A DNA stretch of 38,631 nucleotides from Desulfobacterales bacterium (GCA_028282295.1 JANQIE010000123.1:1-38631), one strand, 5' to 3'; counted from the first letter of the stretch, positions 1-11,724 are shown. The notes: generated by a model not told the origin, from the letters alone. Made by a program: numbers and translations.

Positions 1-99
1 TTTTGGCCCAGGACGGCGTTCTCGCCCAGTTGCGATCCTCGACGTAGCCCTGCTACGCCTGCGGTCGCAACTGGGCTGCGGCCTTGTCCTGAACCAAAA
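1..99. repeat. ~99-bp imperfect palindrome at the window edge
   Basis: Nested complementary arms are visible: 1-6 with 94-99, 10-14 with 86-90, a perfect 12-bp pair at 24-35 and 65-76, and 43-48 with 52-57 around a 3-base loop. It lies just past the stop of MCP-A, so it could act as a 3' structure or terminator, but no T-run follows the stem on the minus strand. A dispersed palindromic repeat is the other reading. It may extend beyond the window. Confidence 0.6.
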
Positions 100-128
100 T
101 CTACTATTTCCGGATGGACACATCCTAA

Positions 129-2456
129 TCAGTAACGCTCAAATTCTTCGTCACTCCGGCCTGGGCCGCTGTCGGCCAGATCGAGTGTCACGCCGGCGAT
201 GTTGCCGCCTTTGCGCCCATTGCCGCCGGCATCGTGGACAATCGTTTCAGCCGGTTCGACATGTGCGTTTGCGGTTTTCGCGGTCGCTTGCAGCGCGTGG
301 CGAGGGGCGGTCAAATGCGCCGGTTGCGCAGACACTGCCCCCGGCCGTTGCTGTGTGTTGCCGTTGTCTTCCACTTTGAAAAACGCAATGGTGCCCTGGA
401 GTTGTTCGGCCTGGCCGGCCAGTTCCGCGGATGTGGACGCCATTTCTTCGGATACGGACGCATTTTGCTGAATGACCTGATCGAGCTGTTGAATGGCATT
501 GTTGATCTGACCGGCGCCGGAATTCTGTTCGTTGCTGGCGGCCGATATCTCCTGGACCAGTTCGGCGGTTTTCTCAATGTCCGGCACCAGTTGCGCCAGC
601 ATGGCCCCCGCCGATTCGGCGACTTCAACGCTTTCCACGGACAGATCGCTGATTTTACCGGCCGCGGTTTGACTGCGCTCGGCCAGTTTGCGCACTTCCG
701 AGGCGACCACGGCAAAGCCTTTGCCGTGTTCACCGGCCCGGGCCGCTTCGATGGCCGCGTTGAGCGCCAACAGGTCGGTCTGGCGCGCAATCTCCTCGAT
801 GATCGAGATCTTCTGGGCAATCTCCTTCATGGCCTGCACGGTCCTGGAAACGGCCTCGCCGCCTTTGGCGGCGTCCGCGGCCGATTTCAAGGCGATCTGC
901 TCCGTTTCCATGGCGTTGTCGGCGTTTTGTCTGATGTTTGCCGCCATTTGCTCCATGGACGAAGAGGCCTGCTCGGCGGCCGCCGCCTGCTCATTGGCCC
1001 CCTGGGACATTTCCTCGCTGCTGGAGTTCATCTGCTGGCTGCCGGCGGCCACCTGATCGGCGGCTGTTTTGACACCGGTAACAATTGCATTGAGCTGCCG
1101 GATCATCTCATCCAGGGATTTGCCCAAGGTATCCTCGGCCGACAGGATCTTCACGTTGACGGCCAGATCGCCGGTGGCGATCTGCGCGGCAACCTGCGCG
1201 GTCACCTTCAGGTTGGCGACCATGGCCGCCAGCGATTTACCCAACGTGTCCTGCTCGGACAGAAGTTTGACGGTCACGGCCAGATCGCCTCGGGCGATCT
1301 TTTCGGCCACGGCCACCGTGGCCTTGAGGTTGGCAACCATGGCATTGAGCGCTTTGCCCAGGGCGTCCTTTTCGGAAAGTAAAGCGACTTTAGCCGACAG
1401 ATCTCCCTGGGCGATCTGGCCGGCCACGTTTACCGCCCCTTGCAGGTTGGCAACCATCGCCGTGAGCGATTGGCCCAGGGTATCGTGTTCCGACAGAACG
1501 TTTACGGTAACATCCAGATCACCCTGGGCGATCTGTTCGGCCACGCTCACGGTGGCTTGCAGGTTGGCCACCATGGCTGCCAGGGCCTTACCCAGAGCAT
1601 CTTTTTCGGAAAGCAGGTCGATCTTGACCGACAGATCCCCTTCGGCGATTCGGCCGGCAATCTGCACGGCCCCTTTCAAGTTGGCCACCATTTGCTTCAT
1701 GGCGTCGAGCAACTGAGCGGTTTCATCCTTACCGTCGACCTTGACCTCGACGGACAGATCGCCTTCGGCAACCCTGTTCGAGACTTCAACCGCGTAGTGC
1801 AAGGGGCGGGTGATCGCCCTGGTGATAAACCAGGCGGCGGCGATGCAGAAAACCAAAGCAAACACCCCCATCAGCAAGATGCGCTGATTCAGGCTTTGCA
1901 CGGCGGTAGTGACTTGCGTCAATGCGGCCTCGCCCTCTTTGGTCTGACGCGCGATAAAAGGTTCGATGGCGGCCGACAGCGCCTCGGCGGCCTGATCGAA
2001 AGACGCCATGAACTGGTTCCCCTCACGGGCCCCCCCCTTGATATACGCTTGCGCCATGGTTTTGCCGGCCTCATAATAGGCATCAAAAGCCGACCCAATC
2101 TGATTTAGTTCGGTTAAATAGGCCGTGTTTTGCTCCCCGGCATATCTTTGTTTGAACCTGTCCAGGGCCGCCAAAAAAGAGGCGCCACTGGCTTCGGCGT
2201 TTTCAAAGCCGTCGTTGAGTCCATCAAGCCCGCGCGTGGCCGAAATATCGGTCAGCCACTGCTGGACCTGTACAACATCCAGTTTCATTTTTTGAGCGAC
2301 CAGCGCAAAATCAAAATTTGTGCTGCTTGCGGTCTGGGCGCGCTGCACATTGCCACTGGCCATATAGGTCCCCAGAACGATCCCCAAAATTATCAATAGC
2401 GGAACGGCAAAGCCGACAATCAATTTACTGCCGATTTTCATGTTTTTTATCTGCAT
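129..2456 (-). CDS. Methyl-accepting chemotaxis protein with six HAMP units (MCP-A)
   Basis: Inner-membrane chemoreceptor of 775 residues. A transmembrane helix at about 13-32 and another at 193-213 enclose a helical periplasmic sensor of about 160 residues, probably a four-helix bundle. A canonical HAMP (GDL near 232) is followed by five further HAMP-like units at exact 39-residue spacing (GDL at 273, 312, 351, 390 and 429). The signalling hairpin follows, with the conserved tip [20 protein letters not shown] near 562-581, then a flexible tail ending DEEFERY. The ATG at 2456 is chosen because GGGAG lies 5 bases upstream; an in-frame ATG at 2468 has no good ribosome site. It is 30 bp downstream of MCP-B and probably co-transcribed. 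The ligand is unknown. Confidence 0.95.
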   Translation of the reverse strand: MQIKNMKIGSKLIVGFAVPLLIILGIVLGTYMASGNVQRAQTASSTNFDFALVAQKMKLDVVQVQQWLTDISATRGLDGLNDGFENAEASGASFLAALDRFKQRYAGEQNTAYLTELNQIGSAFDAYYEAGKTMAQAYIKGGAREGNQFMASFDQAAEALSAAIEPFIARQTKEGEAALTQVTTAVQSLNQRILLMGVFALVFCIAAAWFITRAITRPLHYAVEVSNRVAEGDLSVEVKVDGKDETAQLLDAMKQMVANLKGAVQIAGRIAEGDLSVKIDLLSEKDALGKALAAMVANLQATVSVAEQIAQGDLDVTVNVLSEHDTLGQSLTAMVANLQGAVNVAGQIAQGDLSAKVALLSEKDALGKALNAMVANLKATVAVAEKIARGDLAVTVKLLSEQDTLGKSLAAMVANLKVTAQVAAQIATGDLAVNVKILSAEDTLGKSLDEMIRQLNAIVTGVKTAADQVAAGSQQMNSSSEEMSQGANEQAAAAEQASSSMEQMAANIRQNADNAMETEQIALKSAADAAKGGEAVSRTVQAMKEIAQKISIIEEIARQTDLLALNAAIEAARAGEHGKGFAVVASEVRKLAERSQTAAGKISDLSVESVEVAESAGAMLAQLVPDIEKTAELVQEISAASNEQNSGAGQINNAIQQLDQVIQQNASVSEEMASTSAELAGQAEQLQGTIAFFKVEDNGNTQQRPGAVSAQPAHLTAPRHALQATAKTANAHVEPAETIVHDAGGNGRKGGNIAGVTLDLADSGPGRSDEEFERY
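1103..1691 (-). repeat. Intragenic 117-bp repeats encoding five extra HAMP units
   Basis: Five consecutive units of 39 codons lie within MCP-A. Each encodes roughly IAxGDLxVxVxxLSExDxLGxxLxAMVANL. The constant spacing and visible DNA similarity suggest tandem duplication, and such an array could change copy number by recombination. Confidence 0.85.
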
Positions 2457-2486
2457 GGAAACTCCCATTATTTACTAAAGGTTTAA

Positions 2487-5400
2487 TTAGTACTGCTCAA
2501 ACTCCCCGTCGTTAAAATCAATATCCTTGGGCGTGCTTCTAAGGTCGAGAATCACGCCATCGGCCGGTTTGCCGGCATCGCCATTCGATCTGGAGGTCAA
2601 ATGCGGGCTTTTTGTGCCGCCGGAAGCGTCGGCCGGGGGTTGCCCGTTCATATGGGCCACCTCACCGGTGATCGCCGGATGCGCGGGTGCATTTGAGGGC
2701 ACCGGGCTATGGCGACGGTGCGACCGGCCGTTGTCTTCAACTTTAAAAAATTCGATGGTGCCTTGCAGTTGTTCGGCCTGGCCGGCCAGTTCCTCGGAAG
2801 TCGAGGCCATTTCTTCGGAGACCGACGCATTTTGCTGGATAACCTGGTCGAGCTGCTGGATGGCATGGTTGATCTGTTCGGCGCCGGAATTCTGCTCGTT
2901 GCTGGCGGCCGATATCTCCTGGACCAGTTCGGCGGTTTTTTTGATATCCGGCACTAGCTGCGCCAACATATCGCCCGCGGTTTGGGCCACCTCGACGCTT
3001 TCCACGGACAGGTTGCTGATCTCGCCGGCCGCGGTCTGGCTGCGTTCGGCCAGTTTGCGCACTTCGGAAGCGACCACGGCAAAGCCTTTGCCGTGCACGC
3101 CGGCCCTGGCCGCCTCGATGGCCGCGTTGAGCGCCAGCAGATCGGTCTGGCGGGCAATCTCTTCGATAATCGATATTTTCTGGGCAATCTCGCTCATGGC
3201 CTGCACGGTGGCCGAGACCGCGTCACCGCCCTTGGCGGCATCCTCGGCCGATCGCAAGGCGATCTTCTCGGTTGTCATGGCATTATCGGCGTTTTGCTTG
3301 ATGTTGGCGGCCATCTCTTCCATAGAGGAGGAGGCCTCTTCGGCGGCAGCAGCCTGTTCGTTGGCACCCTGGGACATCTCTTCGCTGCTGGAACTCATCT
3401 GCTGGCTGCCCGCGGCCACCTGGTCGGCGGCCGTCTTGACATCGACAACAATCAGATTGAGCTGCTGGACCATGGTCGCCAGGGCCTTGCCCAGGGCATC
3501 CTTGTCCGAAAGAACATTCACGGTTGCGGTTAAATCGCCCCCGGCGATCTTTTCGGCCACCTGCACGGTCGCTTGCAGGTTGGCCACCATGGCTTCAAGC
3601 GATTTGCCCAGGGTATCTTTTTCGGACAGAACGTTGACGGTGACGTCCAGGTCCCCCAGGGCGATCTGTTCGGCCACACCCACCGTGGCTTTCAGGTTCG
3701 CCACCATGGCCGTCAGGGCATGGCCCAACGTGTCTTTGTCGGAAAGCAGGTTGACTGTGACCGCCAGATCCCCTGCGGCAATCCGCTCAGCCACCCGGAC
3801 CGTGGCCTGCAGGTTGGCCACCATGGTTTTCATGGCCTCGGCCAGAACACCGACTTCATCTTTTTGATCCAGATCGATGGAGACTGCAAGGTCGCCCCGG
3901 GCCACAGCATTGGTAAAGGCAACGCCCTTTTCCAGCGGCCGGGCGATCTGCCGGGCGATAAACAGGGCCACCAGGGCCACGATCACGGTAATGATCGCCG
4001 CGGTTACAACCACCGATACGATCAGATCCTTGATCGGTTCCTGTACTTCGGCCTGGTCGATCTCGGCCATCAGGGCCCAGGTGACCCCCGCCAGTTTGAC
4101 CGGTGTGTAGGCCGACAACACCGGATGGCCGTTGTAATCGATGACGACTTTGTTGGCGGTATTGCCGCTGAGCGCATGACGGGCAGCCTCGGTATCGACG
4201 CTCCCTTTGGACGGATCGGCAAAGGACGCTTTGACGGAATGATGGGTGGCGTCGAGATACGAATCCGAGCGCATCAGTTTGTCCGGGCCCACCAGGTAGG
4301 TCTCGCCGGTGCGGCCCATGCCGTCACGCTGCTGCATGATGCTGTTGATCGCTTCCAGGCTCAGTTGCAGGGCCACCACCAGTTCGACCCGGCCGTCGTG
4401 AACCAACGGTTGCGCGATAAAGGCGGCCGGTTCGTTGTTGCTGGGCGCATACGGCGCAAAATCGGCCAGAGCAAAGCGGCGCGAGTTCAGCACCTGCTGG
4501 GTCAACTGTCCCAGGCCGGAATCGGCATACGGGCCCGTGACAAAATTGGTCTGATAGTCGGTTTCCTTGGCAACGGTATAAAAACAGTAGCCGTCCGGAT
4601 TGATCAGAAACAGATCGTAGTAACCGTATTTTTTGATGTACTTGGCGTAAAAGTCGTTGCCTTTGGCGTCCACCGGTGAGAAGGCTTCGGCCACATCGAT
4701 TTCAGCCAGAACCGCCCAGTTCATATCACCGTAACGAATGGGGGCATACGCCGACAGGACCGGGTTGCCGTTGTAATCGATGATCACCCCGGCGCCGGTG
4801 CGCCCGGCCAGGGCCTCGTTGACGGCATGGGTGTCGACCTTGCCTTGGCCGGGATCGCGAAACGACGCGGCCACGCTGTGGTGGTGCGGATCGAGGTAGG
4901 AGTCGGAGCGCATCAGTTTATCGGCGCCCACCAGATAGGTCTCGCCGGTTTTGCCCAACCCGCTGCGTTCGCTCATGATGGTGTTGAGCCGGTCGATGGG
5001 AAATTGGAAAATGGCCACGCCGATTTTCTCCGGTCCGTCGTAAATCGGCGCGGCGACAAAACCGGCCGGGGCTTCATAGGAGGGGAAATACTTGCGGTAG
5101 TCGACCATGACCACATGATCCTTGTCGGCCACGGCACTGGCCCGGCGAAAGGCTTCGCCGATGCCGGACTGGGCATAGGGGCCATCGGCCAGGGAGGTGG
5201 CGTAATCGACTTCCTTGAACACCGAGTAGACAATATGCCCGCTTTGGGCATCAACCAGGAAGATATCATAGTAGCCGAATTTCTCCAGGTACTTGCGGAT
5301 AATCGGATGCACCTTGCCGTGGCGGTCGTTGTAGCGGGTGCGCTCGCCGGCCCGGTCGAGGTTGTGCTTGGCGCCCAAAGGATGGCGATTGGCGCGGATA

Positions 5401-5975
5401 TAGGCATACTGCAAGGCGACCGCTTCCGGGTCGAGCCGGCTCACCAGCGCTTCCACGGCGGGATTCCGGCCGTTGCTGCGGGTGCGGTATTCAGCCCTGA
5501 ATTCACCGGAATAATAGGTTGCCAGTTCCCGGCGCAGCAGTGCCAGTTTGTCCTTGGTCAGCCCGCGTTCGGTTGGATAGCTGCGAAACGCCTCCTTGAA
5601 CGTTGCCATGGCGTCGACCACCATTTGATCCTCGCTGAAAGTGACGATCTGGCCCCGGATCGAATCGAAGTAACGGGCCACGGCGGCCCGCTTTACTTCG
5701 CGCACCGCCGCAAGCTTGTCAAAGGCTTCCTTGCGCAGGGTATCCACGGTATCGATCAGCACCCCCATATCGCCCTGGCGTTCGGCAAAGAACTTTTCGA
5801 TCTGGGACTTCTTGATTTCACGCACCGCTGTCAACTGGGCATATGCGTTGTTCATGAGCGCTTTGGTGGCAAGGCGTGTGCTCCACCAACCCACCAGGGC
5901 AATGGGAATCAGACCCACCAGTAAAAAAAGACTTATTAATTTCGGTTTCATTCGAACGTCTTTTAGTCTAAGCAT
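2487..5975 (-). CDS. Methyl-accepting chemotaxis protein with duplicated double-Cache sensor and four HAMP units (MCP-B)
   Basis: Very large chemoreceptor of 1162 residues. After a transmembrane helix at about 12-32 come two helical repeats (43-75 and 85-118, AVREIKK / AVREVKR). Two homologous periplasmic modules follow, about 225-430 and 443-640, each with [24 protein letters not shown] and YNG-PVLSAY motifs typical of PDC/Cache sensors. After a second membrane helix (about 650-673), HAMP units have GDL at 694, 735, 774 and 813. The signalling hairpin has the same tip as MCP-A except AGVHGKGF for AGEHGKGF. The C-terminus is DGEFEQY. The start is supported by GGGAG nine bases upstream. The ligand is unknown; Cache domains usually bind small organic molecules. 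Confidence 0.95.
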   Translation of the reverse strand: MLRLKDVRMKPKLISLFLLVGLIPIALVGWWSTRLATKALMNNAYAQLTAVREIKKSQIEKFFAERQGDMGVLIDTVDTLRKEAFDKLAAVREVKRAAVARYFDSIRGQIVTFSEDQMVVDAMATFKEAFRSYPTERGLTKDKLALLRRELATYYSGEFRAEYRTRSNGRNPAVEALVSRLDPEAVALQYAYIRANRHPLGAKHNLDRAGERTRYNDRHGKVHPIIRKYLEKFGYYDIFLVDAQSGHIVYSVFKEVDYATSLADGPYAQSGIGEAFRRASAVADKDHVVMVDYRKYFPSYEAPAGFVAAPIYDGPEKIGVAIFQFPIDRLNTIMSERSGLGKTGETYLVGADKLMRSDSYLDPHHHSVAASFRDPGQGKVDTHAVNEALAGRTGAGVIIDYNGNPVLSAYAPIRYGDMNWAVLAEIDVAEAFSPVDAKGNDFYAKYIKKYGYYDLFLINPDGYCFYTVAKETDYQTNFVTGPYADSGLGQLTQQVLNSRRFALADFAPYAPSNNEPAAFIAQPLVHDGRVELVVALQLSLEAINSIMQQRDGMGRTGETYLVGPDKLMRSDSYLDATHHSVKASFADPSKGSVDTEAARHALSGNTANKVVIDYNGHPVLSAYTPVKLAGVTWALMAEIDQAEVQEPIKDLIVSVVVTAAIITVIVALVALFIARQIARPLEKGVAFTNAVARGDLAVSIDLDQKDEVGVLAEAMKTMVANLQATVRVAERIAAGDLAVTVNLLSDKDTLGHALTAMVANLKATVGVAEQIALGDLDVTVNVLSEKDTLGKSLEAMVANLQATVQVAEKIAGGDLTATVNVLSDKDALGKALATMVQQLNLIVVDVKTAADQVAAGSQQMSSSSEEMSQGANEQAAAAEEASSSMEEMAANIKQNADNAMTTEKIALRSAEDAAKGGDAVSATVQAMSEIAQKISIIEEIARQTDLLALNAAIEAARAGVHGKGFAVVASEVRKLAERSQTAAGEISNLSVESVEVAQTAGDMLAQLVPDIKKTAELVQEISAASNEQNSGAEQINHAIQQLDQVIQQNASVSEEMASTSEELAGQAEQLQGTIEFFKVEDNGRSHRRHSPVPSNAPAHPAITGEVAHMNGQPPADASGGTKSPHLTSRSNGDAGKPADGVILDLRSTPKDIDFNDGEFEQY
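3477..3836 (-). repeat. Intragenic 117-bp repeats encoding three extra HAMP units
   Basis: Three consecutive 39-codon HAMP-like units in MCP-B, the same unit type as in MCP-A. GDL motifs fall at residues 735, 774 and 813. Confidence 0.8.
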
Positions 5976-6163
5976 GATTCGATTCTCCCGTAATTCAGTT
6001 CGAGTTGCAGCAATCGTAGCGATTCGCTGAGTATGTATATCGATAGAATAAGCTGAACAATTGGATTTGTCGGATTAAATGCCGATCAAAATGGTTCGCA
6101 GTATTCTAGAAAACGGTTGGCTGTTCCTCCTTTGCCCCGCGTTCCCCGCGCATGCCCTGACGG

Positions 6164-9091
6164 TTAATAGCGTTCAAATTCTTCGTCGCCCCGGCTGTCG
6201 GGCCGTTTGTTGTCGGCCATATCGAGTGTCACACCAGGGGGACCGTCGATGGGCCGTCCGTTGCCGTTGGCATCATAAACCGCTGATTCTCCCGGTTCGA
6301 CATGGGCAATCGCGGTTTTCTCGGCCGTCTTGACTACCTGCCGGGTCGCGGCCAGGTGCCTGGTTTGGGTGTGCGCTGCTGCCGACCGGTTTCGTTGGTC
6401 GCCGTTGTCGTTTACGTTGAAAAACGCAATGGTGCCCTGGAGCTGTTCGGCCTGACTGGCCAGTTCTTCGGAAGTGGAGGCCATTTCCTCGGATACGGAC
6501 GCGTTCTGCTGGATCACCTGATCAAGCTGTTGAATCGCCTTGTTGATCTGCTCGGCGCCGGAATTCTGCTCGTTGCTGGCGGCGGAAATCTCCTGCACCA
6601 GCTCGGCGGTCTTTTCAATATCCGGGACGATGCGGGTGAGCATCTCACCGGCGGTTTCGGCGATTTCAACGCTGGAGCCGGACAGTTTGCTGATCTCGGC
6701 CGCCGCGGTCTGACTGCGTTCGGCCAGTTTACGCACTTCCGAGGCGACCACGGCAAAGCCCTTGCCGTGCTCGCCGGCCCGCGCGGCCTCGATGGCGGCG
6801 TTAAGCGCCAACAGATCGGTTTGACGGGCGATCTCCTCGACAATGTTGATCTTCTCGGCGATATCTTTCATGGCCGACACGGTCTGGGTTACGGCCGCGC
6901 CGCCCTTCTGGGCGTCTTCGGCCGCTTTTAAGGCGATCTTCTCGGTCTGCATGGCGTTGTCGGCGTTCTGGCGGATATTGGCGGCCATCTGCTCCATGGA
7001 AGAAGAGGCTTCCTCGGCCGCGGCGGCCTGCTCGCTGGCGCCCTGGGACATCTCTTCGCTGCTGGAGCTCATCTGCTGACTGCCGCTGGCCACGTTGTCA
7101 CCGGCGCCCTTCACGTCGGCGACAATGTCACTCAGGCGCACAATCATTTTTTGCAGGGCTTCGGCCAGCATGCCGACTTCATCCTTCTGGTTTACATCGA
7201 TCCGGGCGGTAAGGTCGCCCTGGGCCACGGCCTTGGTAAAGGCCACCCCTTTTTCCAGCGGTGCGGCGATCTGCCTGGCGATAAACAGTGCGATCAAGGC
7301 GACCACGGCGGTGATGATCAGCGCCGCGACAAGAACTGAAATGACCAGATTATTGATCGGTTTACGCACTTCCGCCTCATCGATTTCGGCCATCAACGCC
7401 CAGGTGGTGCCGTTCAGGTTTACCGGCGTGTAGGAGGACAGCACCGGATTGCCGTTGTAGTCGATGATTACTTTGTGAGCCGTTTTGCCCGCCAGCGCTT
7501 CGCGGACAGCTTCGGTGTCGACGCTCCCTTTGGCCGGATTGGCAAAGGAGGCTTTGACCGAATGGTTGACGGTGTCGAGAAACGAGTCGGAGCGCATCAG
7601 CTTGTCCTGCCCTACCAGGTAGGTTTCGCCGGTCTTGCCCATGCCTTCGCGTTGCTGCATGATGCTGTTGATGGCGTCCAGGCTCAATTGCAGGGCCACC
7701 ACCATATCCACTTTGCCGCTGTGCATCACCGGTTGGGCGATAAAGGCCGCCGGTTCATCGTTGCTGGGGGCGTACGGTGCAAAATCGGCCAAACCGAATT
7801 TTTTACTTTCCACCACATCCCGGAACAGATGGCCGAGGTTGGAATCGGCGTACTTTCCGTTTTTTAAATTGGTCTGGTAGTCGGCTTCCTTGACCACGGT
7901 GTAAAAACAGTAGCCGTCCGGATTGATCAGGAACAGGTCGTAGTAGCCGTACATTTTGATGTACTTGGCATAAAAATCGTTGCCGCCTTCATCCACCGGT
8001 ACAAAGGCTTCGGCCAGATCGATCTCGGTCAGCAGGCCCCATTTGAGCCCTTTGATATTGATGGGCGTGTAGGCCGACAGGACCGGGTTGCCGTTATAAT
8101 CGATGATCACATCGGCGCCTTTGCGCCCGGCCAGGGCCGCCCGGCCGGCTTCGGTGTCGACGCGTCCTTTTTCCGGATCGGCAAACGACGCCTTGACCGA
8201 GTGGTGGGTGGGATCGAGGTGGGAGTCGGAGCGCATCAGCTTGTCCGGGCCAATCAGATACGTCTCACCGGTTTGACCCAATCCATCGCGGGTCTGCATG
8301 ATGGCGTTGATATGATCGATGGATAACTGAAAGGCGATGACACCGGCCAGGTTGCCCCCGGCATCGGTGATCGGATAACCGGCAAACGCGGCCGGTTCAT
8401 TGTTGCTGGGCGCATACGGCTTGAAATCGACGATTGCGGGACTGCGCGATTGCACCACCTTGGACCACAATTCGGCCAGGCCGCTGTCTTTATACGGTCC
8501 GTACACCAGGTTCGTCCCCAGGTCGCTTTCCCGGGTGGCGGTGTACATGACGTGCCCATGCTTGGCGCCGATCAGGAAAACATCGTAGTAGCCGCTGTCC
8601 TGCCGGAAACGGTTGATCCTGCCGCCATGGCGATCGTAAAGTTGTTTATACGCGTTGGTCGACACATCATAGGCCCCGGTGCTTTCAACACCAATGTCAT
8701 TGTGATATTTCACCAGGTGCCGGTAAAGTTCCGACACATCCGCACTGCGGGCAAAGACCCCCATCTGGACGAACGCATTTGCAAAATAGTCTTCAATCTG
8801 TTTTTTCTTGATTTCCCGCACCGCCGTCAGTTTGTTGAATGCTTCGGTTCGCAAAGTAGCGACGGTCTCCATGAGGACGCCCATGTCGCCCTGGCGTTCG
8901 CCGAAGAACTTTTCAATCTGGGCTTTTTTGATTTCCCGCACGGCGCTCAACTTGTCGTAGGATTTTTCCATCAGCGCGCCGGTGGCTGCGCGCGCACTCC
9001 ACCAACCGACAAAGGCCAACGGAATCAGTCCCACCAGAAGAAAAAGGCCCATGAGTTTCGGTTTCATGCGAATGTCGTTCAGCTTTATCAT
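6164..9091 (-). CDS. Methyl-accepting chemotaxis protein with duplicated double-Cache sensor (MCP-C)
   Basis: Chemoreceptor of 975 residues and the closest relative of MCP-B. Transmembrane helices lie at about 12-32 and 580-604. Two AVREIKK helical repeats (49-70 and 89-111) are followed by two Cache-type modules, about 163-365 and 377-573, each with [14 protein letters not shown] and YNGNPVLS motifs. Only one HAMP is present (GDL near 625), unlike the four of MCP-B. The signalling hairpin carries the standard tip and the C-terminus is DEEFERY. GGGAGG lies seven bases before the ATG. It starts 93 bp after cheA ends, on the same strand. A hairpin overlaps the cheA stop (9167-9190) but has no T-run, so co-transcription is plausible. 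Confidence 0.95.
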   Translation of the reverse strand: MIKLNDIRMKPKLMGLFLLVGLIPLAFVGWWSARAATGALMEKSYDKLSAVREIKKAQIEKFFGERQGDMGVLMETVATLRTEAFNKLTAVREIKKKQIEDYFANAFVQMGVFARSADVSELYRHLVKYHNDIGVESTGAYDVSTNAYKQLYDRHGGRINRFRQDSGYYDVFLIGAKHGHVMYTATRESDLGTNLVYGPYKDSGLAELWSKVVQSRSPAIVDFKPYAPSNNEPAAFAGYPITDAGGNLAGVIAFQLSIDHINAIMQTRDGLGQTGETYLIGPDKLMRSDSHLDPTHHSVKASFADPEKGRVDTEAGRAALAGRKGADVIIDYNGNPVLSAYTPINIKGLKWGLLTEIDLAEAFVPVDEGGNDFYAKYIKMYGYYDLFLINPDGYCFYTVVKEADYQTNLKNGKYADSNLGHLFRDVVESKKFGLADFAPYAPSNDEPAAFIAQPVMHSGKVDMVVALQLSLDAINSIMQQREGMGKTGETYLVGQDKLMRSDSFLDTVNHSVKASFANPAKGSVDTEAVREALAGKTAHKVIIDYNGNPVLSSYTPVNLNGTTWALMAEIDEAEVRKPINNLVISVLVAALIITAVVALIALFIARQIAAPLEKGVAFTKAVAQGDLTARIDVNQKDEVGMLAEALQKMIVRLSDIVADVKGAGDNVASGSQQMSSSSEEMSQGASEQAAAAEEASSSMEQMAANIRQNADNAMQTEKIALKAAEDAQKGGAAVTQTVSAMKDIAEKINIVEEIARQTDLLALNAAIEAARAGEHGKGFAVVASEVRKLAERSQTAAAEISKLSGSSVEIAETAGEMLTRIVPDIEKTAELVQEISAASNEQNSGAEQINKAIQQLDQVIQQNASVSEEMASTSEELASQAEQLQGTIAFFNVNDNGDQRNRSAAAHTQTRHLAATRQVVKTAEKTAIAHVEPGESAVYDANGNGRPIDGPPGVTLDMADNKRPDSRGDEEFERY

Positions 9092-9184
9092 TTTGTTTTA
9101 CCTCCCTGTAAAACTATGGACACGCAGCCATCGCATTGACTAACCGGGTGCTTGTTGCAGCGGCACGCCTGAAGAAAAGATTTC

Positions 9185-11311
9185 TCAGGCCGCCTGAGAT
9201 AAGGTTTGCTGCATGGTCTCCACCAATTGTTGGACATCCAGAATAAGCGCCACGGTCCCGTCGCCGAGAATGGTCGCACCGGAGATTTCACGGATATCCT
9301 GATAGGTTCTGCCTAAAGATTTGATAACGGTTTGATGCTGTCCGATAAACCGGTCCACGCCGAAACCGATGCGCATCCCATTGGATTCCGCCACCACGAC
9401 CTGCTCAAATTCCGGCGCCGCTTCTTCCACGGCGAACATCCGGCGCAGGCTCATGTAGGAGACGACGTCTCCACGCAGGTTGATCATGGTGCGATCCTGG
9501 GCTTGATCGGCCTGCGCGCGGGTCAGTTCCAGGCATTCTTCCACCGACGCCAGCGGCATGACGTACATGCCGTCGCCGATCTTAACCAGAAACCCGTCGA
9601 TGATGGCCAGGGTCAGCGGCAGCTTCAGCGTCATCACCGTGCCCTGCCCCGGTGTACTTTCCACGTCCACTTGACCGCGCAAGGCCTCGATGCTTTGTTT
9701 GACCACATCCATGCCGACACCACGTCCGGACACACCGGAAATCTCACCAGCAGTGGAAAAACCGGGCGCAAAAATCAGGTTGTAGATCTCTTTGTCGCTC
9801 AGGTCGGCGTCCGCCGTGATCAAGCCTTTTTCCAGGGCCTTGGCGCGAATTTTGTCCACCGACAACCCGGCCCCGTCATCGGCGATGCGGATCAACACAT
9901 TGGCGCCGGCATGCGAGGCCGACAGGTTCACGGTGCCATGGGGCGGTTTGCCGTCGGCCTGGCGTACATCGGGAGCTTCGATGCCGTGGTCGATGCTGTT
10001 GCGGATGATATGCACCAGGGGATCACTCAGTTGCTCGATAACGGTTTTATCCAATTCGGTTTCCCCGCCGCTGGTGTTCAATTCGACCTGTTTGCCGAGT
10101 TCCTTGGACAGATCACGGACCAACCGCTTGAATTTGGCAAAGGTGGTGCTGATCGGCAGCATGCGAATGCTCATGGTATTGTCGCGCAGTTCGGCGGTGA
10201 GCCGCTCGACTTCCTCGGAAATGGTGAGCAGTTCCGCATCCATGTTTTGACTCGCCTTTTGCGACAACCGCGCCTGCACCGTGACCAGTTCACCCACCAG
10301 GTCGACCAGCGTGTCGAGCTTGTCCGCGGCGACACGGATGCTGGACGCGGTTTTGGCGGCCCGCCGCTCCTGGCGTTTGGTTTTGACCATGTCCTGCTCA
10401 AGCAGGGCCGACTCGATTTTACCCGGATCGACCAGATCGGACTCCACCAGCATCTGGCCGATTCGTTTTTGTCCGTTCAATAATCCCGTCAAGTCTTCGG
10501 ACGACACATCGCCGCGCTCGACCAGGATTTCGCCCAACCGTTTATAGTTTTCTTCACCTAGACCTTCTTCGTCCACCGGTTCGATGGTCAGGTCACAATC
10601 ATCTTCGACAAAAATGAACACGTCGCGAATGGCGTTGACGCCTTGGTCGGTCACCAGAACAATATCCCAAAAGGTGTAGCAGGCCTCCGGCTCAAGGGCG
10701 TCGAGTTCGGGTATGTTGTCGGTCTGCGCCAAATAACTGCACTGCCCCAAGTCGGCCAGTTCCTTGAGCAGCAGTATCGGATTACTTCCGTTGGCGAGCA
10801 GTTCAGGGTGAGGCCGGAACCGAATGCGGTAGATCGTCTCCACCCGTTCTTCTTCCGGTGCGTTGTCGATCCCGGCCAAGGCGCCGGCCCCGGTTGCGGC
10901 CATGGCGTCGGCATCCGGCGCGCTGTCATTGTCGCCGCCATCTTGCAGGGCTTTAAAGGCATCGATGATTTCACGCCCGCGCACCGTGTCCACCGCCGAG
11001 CCGTCTTCATCGGCTTCGAGCAGCAGTTTGATGTGATCGCGGGCCGCCAGGCCCAGGCTCATCAATTGGGGGGTTACCGTCAGTTTACCTTCCCGCACCA
11101 GGTCGAAAGTGGTCTCCACCTCGTGGGTAAATTCGGCGATATCGTCAAACCCGAACATGGCGCCGGACCCCTTGATGGTGTGCATGGCGCGAAATACACG
11201 GCCGACCAGCTCCATGTCTTCCGGTTTTTCTTCGAGCTCCAGCATGGCCTCTTCCAGTTCGGCCAGCAGCTCATAGGCTTCTTCTTTAAAAATCGCTTTT
11301 TGGTTGTCCAT
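9185..11311 (-). CDS. cheA: Chemotaxis histidine kinase CheA
   Basis: Cytoplasmic kinase of the receptor array, which autophosphorylates under MCP/CheW control and passes phosphate to CheY. Length is 708 residues. The HPt domain has the phosphoacceptor H44 in MHTIKGSG. A regulatory region follows at about 158-245. A paired repeat at about 257-306 (RLGEILVERG ... RIGQMLVES) resembles MshEN/GspE-N repeats. Next are the dimerisation helices (about 322-388), the HATPase with N box around HIIRNSIDHG (434-443), G boxes ADDGAG and GRGVGMD, and the CheW-like P5 domain to the C-terminus. The ATG at 11311 follows GGAG by seven bases; a GTG four codons upstream overlaps that site and is less likely. It lies 35 bp after cheY. 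Confidence 0.97.
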   Translation of the reverse strand: MDNQKAIFKEEAYELLAELEEAMLELEEKPEDMELVGRVFRAMHTIKGSGAMFGFDDIAEFTHEVETTFDLVREGKLTVTPQLMSLGLAARDHIKLLLEADEDGSAVDTVRGREIIDAFKALQDGGDNDSAPDADAMAATGAGALAGIDNAPEEERVETIYRIRFRPHPELLANGSNPILLLKELADLGQCSYLAQTDNIPELDALEPEACYTFWDIVLVTDQGVNAIRDVFIFVEDDCDLTIEPVDEEGLGEENYKRLGEILVERGDVSSEDLTGLLNGQKRIGQMLVESDLVDPGKIESALLEQDMVKTKRQERRAAKTASSIRVAADKLDTLVDLVGELVTVQARLSQKASQNMDAELLTISEEVERLTAELRDNTMSIRMLPISTTFAKFKRLVRDLSKELGKQVELNTSGGETELDKTVIEQLSDPLVHIIRNSIDHGIEAPDVRQADGKPPHGTVNLSASHAGANVLIRIADDGAGLSVDKIRAKALEKGLITADADLSDKEIYNLIFAPGFSTAGEISGVSGRGVGMDVVKQSIEALRGQVDVESTPGQGTVMTLKLPLTLAIIDGFLVKIGDGMYVMPLASVEECLELTRAQADQAQDRTMINLRGDVVSYMSLRRMFAVEEAAPEFEQVVVAESNGMRIGFGVDRFIGQHQTVIKSLGRTYQDIREISGATILGDGTVALILDVQQLVETMQQTLSQAA

Positions 11312-11346
11312 TTTTTTCTCCACGTATCGTCATGGGATGACTTATT

Positions 11347-11712
11347 CTAGCCGAGTATTTTTTTAACCACCGCCAATAGCTGGTCCGGCTTGAAGGGTTT
11401 TACGATCCAGCCGGTGGCGCCGGCGGATTTACCCTCCTGTTTTTTGCTGGCCTGGGACTCGGTGGTAAGCATCACGATCGGAACGAATTTGTGCGCGGCC
11501 AGGCCCCTGACACTGCGAATTAAACCGATTCCGTCAAGATTGGGCATGTTCAAGTCGGTTATGATCAGGTGTACTTTGCTGCCGTTGAGTTTGGACAGGG
11601 CATCCTGGCCGTCGCAGGCTTCCAGCACATCATATCCGGCGCCTTTGAGGGTGAAGCCGACCATCTGGCGCACGCTGTTGGAATCATCTACCGTCATAAT
11701 TGTTTTTGCCAT
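11347..11712 (-). CDS. cheY: Single-domain response regulator CheY
   Basis: Receiver protein of 121 residues with all catalytic positions: acidic pair D9/D10, phosphoacceptor D53 (ITDLNMP), T83/T84 and K105 (VKPF). There is no output domain. It is probably phosphorylated by the CheA encoded 35 bp downstream. The STAS gene ends 12 bp upstream on the same strand, so STAS, cheY and cheA probably form one operon. A GGGGGG-type ribosome site precedes the ATG. Whether its target is a flagellar switch, a pilus motor or another output cannot be told, because no motor genes are in view. Confidence 0.95.
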   Translation of the reverse strand: MAKTIMTVDDSNSVRQMVGFTLKGAGYDVLEACDGQDALSKLNGSKVHLIITDLNMPNLDGIGLIRSVRGLAAHKFVPIVMLTTESQASKKQEGKSAGATGWIVKPFKPDQLLAVVKKILG

Positions 11713-11724
11713 GGATATCCCCCC

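Noticed and set aside
234-1382. Long plus-strand frame opposite the MCP-A signalling and HAMP region
   Set aside because: It is a mirror of the real gene. Similar long antisense frames occur opposite every MCP here because of GC-rich codon use.
9167-9190. Hairpin overlapping the cheA stop as a terminator
   Set aside because: Six-bp stem with no T-run after it on the minus strand; cheA and MCP-C may well be co-transcribed.
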